Shown one piece after another: positions 25,217-33,022 of a stretch of DNA of 47,620 nt. Both the position numbers and the translations under genes were made by a program. Each line of letters begins with the position of its first letter. Position 1 is the stretch's first letter. The stretch is from the NCBI GenBank assembly GCA_013297725.1, contig JAAFIB010000013.1, positions 1 to 47,620 on the forward strand, in the 5' to 3' direction. This DNA is from Sphingomonadales bacterium. GTDB lineage: Bacteria > Pseudomonadota > Alphaproteobacteria > Sphingomonadales > Sphingomonadaceae. The notes under the pieces are model-generated. The model was not told the DNA's origin and searched no databases. It worked only from the letters and a program-made list of their open reading frames with translations.

Positions 25217-26002
25217 ATGCTCGAACTGATTGCGGCCAACTGGCTCGCTTTTCTGATCGCATTGATGATCGGCGTTGCCACAGCCTATTGGGTGTGGGCG
25301 CGTCACCGGATCGAAGCTGACGTCCAGACACCGAAAATCGCACCGTCTGCGCCAAAGGCAGTATCCGATCTGGCCAAAACAATGCCAGCCGCGACTGAGC
25401 CGGTAAATTTGATGAAGACTGCCAAGGCAGCACCCAAAGCAAAGGTTGCAGTAAAAGCGCCTGTGAAGGCTGCACCCAAAGCAAAAGCTGCCGCCGCTCC
25501 TAAGGCAAAGGCTGCTCCAAAGCCAAAGGCCGCAGCAGTAGCCGCACCAAAAGTAGCAGCTGCACCGGTTAAAAAGGCTGCTGCACCGAAAGCGCCGGTC
25601 GCCAAAGCAAAGGTTGAAGCCCCTAAGGTGAAGGCAGCGCCAGTTGCTAAGCCTAAGGTTGCTGCCCCTGCAAAGGCAAAGGTAGTGCCAGTTGCTAAGC
25701 CAAAGCCCGCTGCAAAGCCAAAAGCTGCACCCAAGATCGTCATTCCAGACAATCTGGAACTGTTGAAAGGCGTTGGTCCAAAGCTGAACACTCTGCTCAA
25801 ATCGCTTGGCGTGACCAGCTTTGAACAGGTTGCCAATTGGTCTGCCGCCGACATCCGCGAGATCGATTCAAAACTTGGAAATTTCGCGGGCCGCATCGGG
25901 CGTGATAACTGGGTCGATCAAGCTAAACTTCTCGTTGCCGGCGACGTCAAAGGCTTTGAAAAGAAATATGGCTCGCTGGGCAGCGAAATCCAAAAAGGAT
26001 AA
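25217..26002 (+). CDS. Membrane-anchored histone-H1-like protein with HhH domain
   Basis: The 261-aa protein has an N-terminal helix (LIAANWLAFLIALMIGVATA), then about 120 residues of Ala/Lys/Pro-rich low-complexity sequence (repeats such as AAPKAK, APVAK, VAAPK). The C-terminal globular domain at about 178-261 has LELLKGVGPKLNTLLKSLGV, a helix-hairpin-helix-like domain of the predicted 5' DNA nuclease / H3TH type (COG3743). The linker resembles the DNA-neutralising tail of bacterial histone H1 homologues. Binding DNA at the inner membrane is therefore a plausible inference; no nuclease residues are clear. GGGGAG precedes ATG. The gene is followed by a strong terminator. Confidence 0.85.
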   Translation: MLELIAANWLAFLIALMIGVATAYWVWARHRIEADVQTPKIAPSAPKAVSDLAKTMPAATEPVNLMKTAKAAPKAKVAVKAPVKAAPKAKAAAAPKAKAAPKPKAAAVAAPKVAAAPVKKAAAPKAPVAKAKVEAPKVKAAPVAKPKVAAPAKAKVVPVAKPKPAAKPKAAPKIVIPDNLELLKGVGPKLNTLLKSLGVTSFEQVANWSAADIREIDSKLGNFAGRIGRDNWVDQAKLLVAGDVKGFEKKYGSLGSEIQKG

Positions 26003-26048
26003 TCGCCTGCACCGCATGATCCATGCATAGGAAAAGTTAAGTAAAGGA

Positions 26049-26077
26049 GGCGGAGCGCAGAGCGTTTCGCCTTTTTT
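26049..26077 (+). terminator. Rho-independent terminator
   Basis: GGCGGAGCGC, loop AGA and GCGTTTCGCC form a 10-bp stem with two G-U pairs, followed by six T residues. It ends the three-gene operon 24325-26002, and sits 7 bases before the stop codon of the convergent CorC-type gene. Confidence 0.9.
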
Positions 26078-26083
26078 ATCGCT

Positions 26084-27391
26084 TTACTCCTGCGCCTCTC
26101 GCGTCACGCGCAGCTTATCGATCTTGCGCCCGTCCATATCGACAATCTGAAAACGCCAACCATCCTCGACAAAGCTGTCACCCTCAACAGGCAAACGACG
26201 CAGGATGTGCAAGACGAACCCTGCCGCAGTCGCAAAATCGCGGTCATCCGGCAGGTCAATATCCAGCGCCTCGGCCATGGCATCAGCCGCCATACCGCCA
26301 TCGATCAGCATCGACCCATCGTCGAGCGATATGATATTGGCAGCGCTCCCCTGTTCCTGATCAGAGGCAAATTCCCCAGCAATCGCCGCGAGCAAATCAT
26401 TGGGCGTCACGATCCCCTCGAAATGCCCGTATTCGTCATGGACAAGCAGCATAGGCACATCGGCAGAGCGCAGAATCTCAAGCGCGTCCATCGCGTCCAG
26501 CTGGTCCGGCACGATCTCTGCTTTGCGCAGCAAAGTCTGCAGATCAATCGGCTTACCGGCAAGCTGCGCCGCCACAATATCGCGCGATTGAACGATGCCC
26601 AGCACCTCGTCCACCGAACCACCCATAACTGGCAGGCGGGTGTGCAATGAATGTAGCAACCGGTCGCGCACTTCATCGGCAGTCGCATCAACTGCGATCC
26701 AATCAACCGCGGTGCGCGGTGTCATGACTTCACGCACGGGGCGGTCGGCAAGACGCACAACGCCCGCAATCACTTTGTGCTCATGTTCTTCGATGATCCC
26801 GGCGTGTGTCGCCTCGGCAAAGACAACGCGCAGCTCTTCGGCCGTCAGCGCATCACGATTATCCCGCTTCAACCCAAGCAGGCGAAAAATTAGTGCGCTT
26901 GACCGGTCGAGCAGCCACACAAAAGGCGCTGAAATCCAAGCCATCCACTCCATCGGCCTTGCCATGATAACGGCGATGCGTTCGGGCGCGATGAGCGCGA
27001 ATTGCTTTGGAACAAGCTCTCCGACGACCAGCGACGCATAGGTTGTGATACCGATCACAATGCCAAAACCGATAGTCGGTGCCCAATCCGCATCTACGCC
27101 CAAAAGCGCGAGCCGTTCCCCAGCTGGCCCGCCAAGGCTAGCGGCGGAATAAGCACCGGCGATGATCCCGATAAGGGTGATGCCGATTTGCACAGTGGAC
27201 AGAAACTTGCCGGGATCACGTGACAATCTGAGCGCCGCCGCAGCACCGCTACTGCCCGCATCCGCCATCGCTTGCAGCCGCGCTGAGCGCGCAGAAACAA
27301 TCGCGAGTTCAGACATCGCAAAAACGCCGTTCAGCGCAATAAGCGCCAAAAGGATCAGCGCATCGATCCAAGGGAATGGGGTGGAGGCCAT
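26084..27391 (-). CDS. CNNM/CorC-HlyC family membrane protein with CBS domains
   Basis: The 435-aa protein has an N-terminal DUF21 transmembrane domain (about 1-180: LILLALIALNGVFAMSELAI, VGELVPKQFALIAPE). Two CBS domains follow (about 205-325: VMTPRTAVDWIAVDATADEV, VPMLLVHDEYGHFEGIVT), then a C-terminal CorC_HlyC domain (FATAAGFVLHILRRLPVEGD). Members are called hemolysin C or magnesium/cobalt efflux proteins; Mg2+ export or signalling through the CBS pair is the most likely role. The start at ATG 27391 has AGGGGGAA upstream and begins at the first membrane helix; the longer frame to 27430 lacks both. Confidence 0.93.
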   Translation of the reverse strand: MASTPFPWIDALILLALIALNGVFAMSELAIVSARSARLQAMADAGSSGAAAALRLSRDPGKFLSTVQIGITLIGIIAGAYSAASLGGPAGERLALLGVDADWAPTIGFGIVIGITTYASLVVGELVPKQFALIAPERIAVIMARPMEWMAWISAPFVWLLDRSSALIFRLLGLKRDNRDALTAEELRVVFAEATHAGIIEEHEHKVIAGVVRLADRPVREVMTPRTAVDWIAVDATADEVRDRLLHSLHTRLPVMGGSVDEVLGIVQSRDIVAAQLAGKPIDLQTLLRKAEIVPDQLDAMDALEILRSADVPMLLVHDEYGHFEGIVTPNDLLAAIAGEFASDQEQGSAANIISLDDGSMLIDGGMAADAMAEALDIDLPDDRDFATAAGFVLHILRRLPVEGDSFVEDGWRFQIVDMDGRKIDKLRVTREAQE

Positions 27392-27510
27392 GTTATTCCC
27401 CCTCTTAACCAAGCAGATGGGCAGGAGCAAGTAACGCTTGGTTGCCCAAGGTCAGGGGGCACAGGATTTCCGATGGTGACAGCGAGAAAATAGCCGCCTA
27501 GATCGGCCCT

Positions 27511-28410
27511 ATGAACCGCACAGTCAGCCCTGCCATTGCCTTTTCCGTTGCTGCAGTGGGGATCGGCTTTTTCTCGCTGATGGACGCCGCGATGAAGGAT
27601 CTGGTGATTGCCCTTGGTGCCTATAACGCAGTCATCTGGCGCAATATGATCGGAACTGTGCTGACCGGCGCACTGTTTGTTGGAACGAAAGCGGCTTGGC
27701 CGCAAATTGCGGTTCTTCGACTGCATGCATGGCGCAGCACCGTTGTCGCCGTCATGGCCATCAGCTTTTTCTGGGCATTGGGGCGCTTGCCGCTGGCCGA
27801 GGCAATCGGCCTTTCCTTCATTGCCCCTGTCATCGCGCTTTATCTCGCAGCTATCTTGCTCGGTGAAAAAATCGGGCGAGAGGCAATCATTGCCTCGATT
27901 GCCGGACTTGGCGGTGTCGCCATCATCCTTTTTGGAAAGTTCAGCGGCGAATATAGCGCGGAGGCATTATGGGGTGTGGCTGCAGTGCTATTCTCGGCCA
28001 TAGTCTATGCCTATAATCTGGTGCTAGCCCGGCAGCAGGCGCAGGTTGCTGGACCAATTGAAATCGCCTTTTTCCAAAATCTTCTTGTTTCCTGTGTACT
28101 TATGCTTGCTGGCCCGTGGCTGCTAGCGCCATTTGCGTTGGAAAAGCTGCCAATGCTGTCTGCCGCTGCTGCACTTGCGATCATCGCATTGCTGCTACTT
28201 AGCTGGGCCTATGCGCGCGCCGAGGCACAGATATTGATCCCTGTTGAATATACTGCATTCGTGTGGGCTGCGCTGTTTGGATGGTTGTTCTTTGCCGAGC
28301 CCGTCACCGTCTGGACAGTCGCTGGAACCGCTTTGATCGTAACAGGTTCGCTGGTTGCTGCGCGCGTTAAACCACATCCTGTTAATCAAGTGGAAATGGC
28401 TTCAATCTAA
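27511..28410 (+). CDS. EamA/DMT family transporter
   Basis: The 299-aa protein has about ten transmembrane helices in two EamA repeats (1-140 and 150-290). GRLPLAEAIGLSFIAPVIAL and RAEAQILIPVEYTAFVWAAL with FGWLFFAEPVTVWT are the equivalent segments of the two halves. The family exports or imports small metabolites; the substrate is not predictable. It is divergent from the CorC-type gene across 119 bases with no strong ribosome binding site before the ATG. It is followed 42 bases later by a glycosyltransferase-like gene on the same strand. Confidence 0.9.
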   Translation: MNRTVSPAIAFSVAAVGIGFFSLMDAAMKDLVIALGAYNAVIWRNMIGTVLTGALFVGTKAAWPQIAVLRLHAWRSTVVAVMAISFFWALGRLPLAEAIGLSFIAPVIALYLAAILLGEKIGREAIIASIAGLGGVAIILFGKFSGEYSAEALWGVAAVLFSAIVYAYNLVLARQQAQVAGPIEIAFFQNLLVSCVLMLAGPWLLAPFALEKLPMLSAAAALAIIALLLLSWAYARAEAQILIPVEYTAFVWAALFGWLFFAEPVTVWTVAGTALIVTGSLVAARVKPHPVNQVEMASI

Positions 28411-28452
28411 AGCGATGCTTTATATCGCAATTCTTTTCCGACGGAGGAACGG

Positions 28453-29379
28453 TTGAATCCTGGCGAATTTTTCGCAGCACTTGCCAGAAAGGCTGGAAGC
28501 TGGTCGCACGAGCGTGCGGCGCAGGGAATATTGGATACTGCTCCAATAGTTGCTGCCGATGACGGTGTGATTCTGTTTTCGATGATCGGAACTGCGGTTT
28601 TGGTGCCATATTTGGTTGCGGTAAAATCACTACATCTGCATCTTAACCGCGGCCGGATCGTGTTGCTTAACGATGGCACACTGACCAAGGCAGACCGCGA
28701 CATTTTGGCGCATCATTGCGATAACCCGGTTATCCTGGAAAAATCCGATATCGACCCCAGCCCTTGTCCGCGTGATAATTGTTGGGAGCGCCTGATCGCC
28801 ATTATCGACAGGCGGCGCGATGCGTATGTCATCCAGCTGGATTCGGATACCGTCACGACCGGACCGATTCCCGAAGTTCTTGCCGCAATCGATGCCAACC
28901 GCAGCTTCACACTCGCAGGCGGCCGCGATGAGGCAAAGTGCGGCTTTCGTTCTGCACGCGAGATTGCGTCGATTTTCCATGCCGATGGCCCGATGACCGA
29001 CCATGTACAAGCGTATGCAGAAGTTGCGATGGCAAAATTACCGGATGCGGGAAATGTGCGCTATATCCGTGGTTGCGCTGGCTTTGCAGGATTTGCCCGC
29101 AGCGATAAAGGCCGCGCAGAGTTATCGGCATTTTCAACTGCAATGGACGACAGTTTGGGTGATACGTGGCGGCAATGGGGCAGCGAACAGGTTGCATCCA
29201 ATTTTGTAATCGCGAATGATCCTGATCCTGTGCAGCTACCCTATGATCGCTATGTCAATCATTGGGAAGAACCGCTGCCAAGCGATCCCGCCTTTGTGCA
29301 TTTCATTGGAACATACCGGTTCCGCCGGGGAAATTATTCGCGCTGTAGCAAAGCTGCTATTGCCGCATTGGGACGCTGA
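28453..29379 (+). CDS. Glycosyltransferase-like protein (GT-A type), function unknown
   Basis: The 308-aa protein starts with TTG (28453), with GGAGG 5 bases upstream. It shows YVIQLDSDTVTTGPIPEVL, a DxD-type motif on a GT-A-like strand, and RLIAIIDRRRDAY before it. GGRDEAKCGFRSAREIAS and FVHFIGTYRFRRGNYSRCSK at the C-terminus also look like a nucleotide-sugar transferase. It has no signal peptide. Its closest resemblance is to bacterial hypothetical proteins with a glycosyltransferase fold; acceptor and donor are unknown. The next gene is separated by the thiolase leader. Confidence 0.6.
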   Translation: MNPGEFFAALARKAGSWSHERAAQGILDTAPIVAADDGVILFSMIGTAVLVPYLVAVKSLHLHLNRGRIVLLNDGTLTKADRDILAHHCDNPVILEKSDIDPSPCPRDNCWERLIAIIDRRRDAYVIQLDSDTVTTGPIPEVLAAIDANRSFTLAGGRDEAKCGFRSAREIASIFHADGPMTDHVQAYAEVAMAKLPDAGNVRYIRGCAGFAGFARSDKGRAELSAFSTAMDDSLGDTWRQWGSEQVASNFVIANDPDPVQLPYDRYVNHWEEPLPSDPAFVHFIGTYRFRRGNYSRCSKAAIAALGR

Positions 29380-29425
29380 ACCCCACGATAAACAATGCCA
29401 TAATGGCATCGCCATTGACCCACAG

Positions 29426-29473
29426 ACAGACTCCGTTTAATCGCTTGATTAAATCAATCATTAAGGAGTCTGT
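29426..29473 (+). promoter_or_regulatory. Nested inverted repeat covering the thiolase ribosome binding site
   Basis: ACAGACTCC (29426-29434) pairs with GGAGTCTGT (29465-29473). Inside it TTAAT pairs with ATTAA after a 2-base bulge, and TTGATT (29445-29450) pairs with AATCAA (29452-29457). About 20 base pairs result in 48 bases. The 3' arm holds the Shine-Dalgarno AAGGAG of the thiolase gene, whose ATG is at 29477. It could be an RNA switch that hides the RBS or a large operator for the TetR protein encoded in the same operon. The pairing is directly visible; the function is inferred. Confidence 0.6.
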
Positions 29474-29476
29474 TTC

Positions 29477-30646
29477 ATGGCCACAGCCTATATCGTAGAC
29501 GCAGTTCGTACCGCAGGCGGCAAACGCGGCGGCAAACTTGCCGGCATACACCCTGTCGATTTGGGCGCGGCGGTCTTTGACGCTATTGCTGACCGCAACA
29601 GCTTTGACCCCAAAGCGATTGACGATGTCATCACCGGTTGCGTTATGCAGGGCGGTCAACAAACGATGGATATCGGCCGCAATGCCGTGCTGGCATCCAA
29701 ACTGCCCGACAGCATCCCTGCGGTAACGATTGACCGCCAGTGTGGATCATCACAGCAAGCCATGATGTTTGCGGCACAGGCTGTGATGTCCGGCACACAG
29801 GACATCGTCCTTGCCAGCGGCATCGAAAGCATGACGCGCGTTCCGATGGGATCGACCGCGATGCTGTTTATGAAAGAAGGTCTAGGCAATTATAAATCGC
29901 CGCGGCTTGAGGAAAAATATCCCGGGATCATGTTCAGCCAGTTTATGGGCGCAGAAATGATCGTCAAGAAATATGGCTTTACCAAAGATGATCTCGACGC
30001 CTTTGCCTATGAAAGCCACTTGCGTGCAAAGGCAGCAACCGAGGCCGGCCATTTCAAAAACGAAATCGTGGCTGTTGAAATCGAAACAGCCGATGGCAAA
30101 ATGATGCACGACATCGACGAAGGCATCCGTTTTGATGCAACGTTAGAAGGCATCGCAGCGGTCAAATTGCTGCAAGAAGGCGGCTCGGTAACGGCGGCAT
30201 CCAGTTCGCAAATCTGCGATGGCGCATCGGCGGCTTTGATCGTGTCCGAACAAGCACTCAAAGATCACGGCCTGACCCCGCGCGCGCGCATCCACCATAT
30301 TTCGGTAACGGCTGGCGACCCAGTCATCATGCTGGAAGAGCCGCTGTTCGCGACTGAAAAGGCGCTGAAAAAAGCGGGTATGGGCCTGAATGATATTGAC
30401 GCCTATGAGGTGAACGAAGCCTTTGCGCCTGTGCCGCTTGCTTGGATGAAATATCTGGGCGGATCGCATGATCGCCTGAACGTCCATGGTGGCGCGATTT
30501 CCCTTGGCCATCCGCTTGGCGCATCGGGAACCAAGTTGATGGCAACATTGCTTGGCGTGCTGGATGCAACGGGCGGCAAATATGGTTTGCAAACGATGTG
30601 CGAAGGCGGCGGCCAAGCCAACGTCACGATCATCGAACGCCTGTAA
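29477..30646 (+). CDS. Acetyl-CoA C-acyltransferase (thiolase)
   Basis: The 389-aa thiolase has the nucleophile Cys in VTIDRQCGSSQQA, the second-half motif HGGAISLGHPLGASG with catalytic His, VNEAFAP, and the general-base Cys in TMCEGGGQANV. It cleaves 3-ketoacyl-CoA with CoA to give acetyl-CoA, or the reverse. Position first in an operon with an SDR dehydrogenase, a crotonase and a TetR regulator fits a beta-oxidation-like degradation pathway for a specific acyl-CoA. The AAGGAG RBS is inside the nested hairpin upstream. Confidence 0.95.
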   Translation: MATAYIVDAVRTAGGKRGGKLAGIHPVDLGAAVFDAIADRNSFDPKAIDDVITGCVMQGGQQTMDIGRNAVLASKLPDSIPAVTIDRQCGSSQQAMMFAAQAVMSGTQDIVLASGIESMTRVPMGSTAMLFMKEGLGNYKSPRLEEKYPGIMFSQFMGAEMIVKKYGFTKDDLDAFAYESHLRAKAATEAGHFKNEIVAVEIETADGKMMHDIDEGIRFDATLEGIAAVKLLQEGGSVTAASSSQICDGASAALIVSEQALKDHGLTPRARIHHISVTAGDPVIMLEEPLFATEKALKKAGMGLNDIDAYEVNEAFAPVPLAWMKYLGGSHDRLNVHGGAISLGHPLGASGTKLMATLLGVLDATGGKYGLQTMCEGGGQANVTIIERL

Positions 30647-30673
30647 TCTCCCAATTCAATCTAAGGAAATACT

Positions 30674-31459
30674 ATGATTCTCGATTCCACAGTGTCCGCC
30701 GTCATCACCGGCGGTGCATCGGGCCTTGGCGCTGCCACTGCGCGCGCGCTGGCAGCTAAGGGCGTAAAGGTCGCCATTTTTGATCTGCAGAAAGAAAAAG
30801 GCGAAGCTGTTGCTGCTGAAATCGGCGGTGTGTTCTGCGAAGTGAACGTGACCTCGGACGAAAGCGTTGCAGCAGGCTTTGAAAAGGCGCGTGCTGCCAA
30901 TGGCCAAGAACGCATTCTGGTCAATTGCGCAGGCACAGGCGCGGCGATGAAAACCGCCAGCCGGTCAAAAACCGACGGTAGCATCAAGCATTATCCAGCA
31001 TCGGCGTTTGATTGGCTGATCCAGATCAACCTTGTTGGCACATTCCGCTGCATCGCAATGTCAGCAGCAGGCATGCTGACCCTTGACCCGCAGAACGAAG
31101 ACGGAGAGCGCGGTGCAATCGTCAACACCGCCTCTGTAGCGGGCGAAGACGGCCAAATGGGTCAGGTTGCCTATTCGGCATCAAAGGCTGGCGTAATCGG
31201 CATGACGTTGCCCATCGCCCGCGATTTGATGAGCGAAGGCATTCGCGTCAACACCATCCTGCCGGGCATTTTTGAAACGCCGTTGATGATGGGCGCACCG
31301 CAAGCCGTTAAAGACGCGCTTGCCGCATCTGTGCCGTTTCCAAAACGTCTGGGTAAGCCAGAGGAATATGCAGGCCTTGCGCTGACTATGATCGAAAATA
31401 GCTATTTCAACGGCGAAGATGTCCGCCTTGACGGCGCGATCCGCATGGCTCCGCGTTAA
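30674..31459 (+). CDS. SDR-family 3-hydroxyacyl-CoA dehydrogenase (type II-like)
   Basis: The 261-aa enzyme has TGGASGLGAATARAL (cofactor-binding glycine motif), FDLQKEKGE (NAD-preferring Asp at the end of beta-2), NCAGTG, TASVAGEDGQ with catalytic Ser, YSASK (YxxxK) and PGIFETPL. The pattern is that of HSD10-like type II 3-hydroxyacyl-CoA dehydrogenases. It should oxidise the 3-hydroxyacyl-CoA product of the downstream crotonase to the ketone cleaved by the thiolase. AAGGAAA precedes the ATG; the gap to the thiolase gene is only 27 bases, so it is part of the same operon. Confidence 0.93.
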   Translation: MILDSTVSAVITGGASGLGAATARALAAKGVKVAIFDLQKEKGEAVAAEIGGVFCEVNVTSDESVAAGFEKARAANGQERILVNCAGTGAAMKTASRSKTDGSIKHYPASAFDWLIQINLVGTFRCIAMSAAGMLTLDPQNEDGERGAIVNTASVAGEDGQMGQVAYSASKAGVIGMTLPIARDLMSEGIRVNTILPGIFETPLMMGAPQAVKDALAASVPFPKRLGKPEEYAGLALTMIENSYFNGEDVRLDGAIRMAPR

Positions 31460-31479
31460 ACAAAATAAGGAGCGTAACG

Positions 31480-32352
31480 ATGAGCGACTTTACCCAGATT
31501 CTGTACGAAGTTGAGGATAACATCGCCACCATCACGCTCCACCGCCCCGACAAAATGAACGCGTTCACGCATGTGATGATGAACGAGATGATCGCGGCGT
31601 TCGATAAAATTGACGCTGACGATAATGTCCGCGCCGTTATCGTCACCGGCCATGGCGACCGTGCCTTTTGCGCTGGCGCAGACTTGACGCCCGGCGAAGG
31701 GGGCCGCGTTTTTGCTAGCGGTGAAACCGTCGATAGCCTGTCTGACAGTAAAGTGCGCGATGGTGGCGGCATGCTGACACTGCGCATCTATGAATGCAAA
31801 AAGCCTGTGATTGCCGCCGTCAACGGCGCTGCTGTGGGCGTAGGCGTTACCATGCAACTTGCGATGGACATCCGCCTTGCCAGCGATACCGCGCGCTTTG
31901 GCTTTGTCTTTGCCCGGCGCGGGATTGTACCAGAGGCCGCATCCAGCTGGTTCCTGCCGCGTTTAGTCGGCCCGCAACAAGCCCTGGAATGGTGCTATAC
32001 CGGCCGCATATTTGGTGCAGAGGAAGCGTTGAAGGGCGGACTGATCCGTTCGATCCATCCGGCAGTCGAATTGCTGGCCGAGGCACGCAAATTGGCGCGC
32101 GAGATTGCCGATAACACCGCGCCCGTTTCCATTGCGCTGACCCGCCATATGCTGTGGCGCAATGCCGCGATGCCGCATCCGATGGACGCACATAAAATTG
32201 ACAGCCGTGCCATCTATCGCCGATCTCGTTCAGGCGATGCGAAAGAGGGCATCGCAAGCTTTCTGGAAAAGCGTGACCCGCATTATCCCGACACAGTTTC
32301 TGGCGATATGCCGGATTTCTTCCCTTGGTGGGAAGAACAGGTATATAGCTGA
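31480..32352 (+). CDS. Enoyl-CoA hydratase/isomerase family protein (crotonase)
   Basis: The 290-aa protein has the crotonase oxyanion-hole segments AFCAGADL and VNGAAVGVGVTMQLAMDIRL, with a possible catalytic Glu in FARRGIVPEAASSW. In the second segment the usual Gly-Gly is Ala-Ala-Val-Gly-Val-Gly, as in several family members. The short insert EGGRVFASGETVDSL is seen in enoyl-CoA hydratases of sphingomonads. It hydrates the 2,3-double bond of an acyl-CoA. A good AAGGAG RBS and a 20-base gap place it third in the operon. Confidence 0.92.
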   Translation: MSDFTQILYEVEDNIATITLHRPDKMNAFTHVMMNEMIAAFDKIDADDNVRAVIVTGHGDRAFCAGADLTPGEGGRVFASGETVDSLSDSKVRDGGGMLTLRIYECKKPVIAAVNGAAVGVGVTMQLAMDIRLASDTARFGFVFARRGIVPEAASSWFLPRLVGPQQALEWCYTGRIFGAEEALKGGLIRSIHPAVELLAEARKLAREIADNTAPVSIALTRHMLWRNAAMPHPMDAHKIDSRAIYRRSRSGDAKEGIASFLEKRDPHYPDTVSGDMPDFFPWWEEQVYS

Positions 32353-32380
32353 TATATAAATTCCCCGGGGGAGAAAAGCC

Positions 32381-33022
32381 GTGGCCACAAGCGGTCCTAA
32401 AATCGTCAATGACCCGAACGAAACAGTCGGCGCGCGCGAACAATTATTGGAAGCCGCCAGCCAGATTATGCGCGACGGCGACACAATGGATTTGTCGCTT
32501 TCCGAATTGTCTTTGCGTGCCGGATTGAACAGTGCGCTGGTCAAATATTATTTCGGTAACAAAAATGGCCTGATGCACGCTTTGCTAGACCGCGACATGG
32601 GCAAGATCGTTATCGAGCTCAATGCGCTGGTTGCAAAGGACATGCCGCCGGAAGAGAAGTTGAAGCGGCACATCGGCGCGACGATCAACACCTATTACGC
32701 TTACCCGTATCTCAACCGCCTGTTGATGCGCCTGATCCGCGACAGCGCGCCTGTTGAGGCTGGTCGCATTGCCGAACGTTATTTGCGTCCAATCTCGCGC
32801 GCGTATGAAAAACTGGTCGCAGACGGCGTAAAGGCAGGGAAGTTTCGTGACGTCGATCCGCAGCTGTTTTACTTCACCGTCACCGGTGCTGCCGACCGGT
32901 TTTTCTCCGCACGTCAGGTGCTCCGCCATTGCTATGACCAGAACGACCTGAGCGAAGAAATGCGTGACGCATATCGCGAACATAGCGTTGAACTGATCAT
33001 GCGCGGGTTGCTGGCGGACTAG
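32381..33022 (+). CDS. TetR family transcriptional regulator
   Basis: The 213-aa protein has an N-terminal helix-turn-helix (about 20-65; LSLSELSLRAGLNSALVKYY, FGNKNGLMHALL) and a ligand-binding domain with LIRDSAPVEAGRIAERYLRP. The start is GTG at 32381 with GGGGGAG about 9 bases upstream. It is the last gene of the thiolase-SDR-crotonase operon, so it most likely controls the operon in response to an acyl-CoA ligand. The nested palindrome at 29426-29473 is the best candidate operator in the window. The stop abuts the stop of the convergent CoA-transferase gene (TAGCTA, 33020-33025). Confidence 0.92.
   Translation: MATSGPKIVNDPNETVGAREQLLEAASQIMRDGDTMDLSLSELSLRAGLNSALVKYYFGNKNGLMHALLDRDMGKIVIELNALVAKDMPPEEKLKRHIGATINTYYAYPYLNRLLMRLIRDSAPVEAGRIAERYLRPISRAYEKLVADGVKAGKFRDVDPQLFYFTVTGAADRFFSARQVLRHCYDQNDLSEEMRDAYREHSVELIMRGLLAD

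Noticed and set aside
25430-25730. Tandem-looking GCACCAAAGGC/GCAAAGGC repeats as a possible DNA satellite or array
   Set aside because: They are codon-level repeats of the Ala/Lys/Pro-rich linker of the H1-like protein, with irregular spacing; not a CRISPR or minisatellite.
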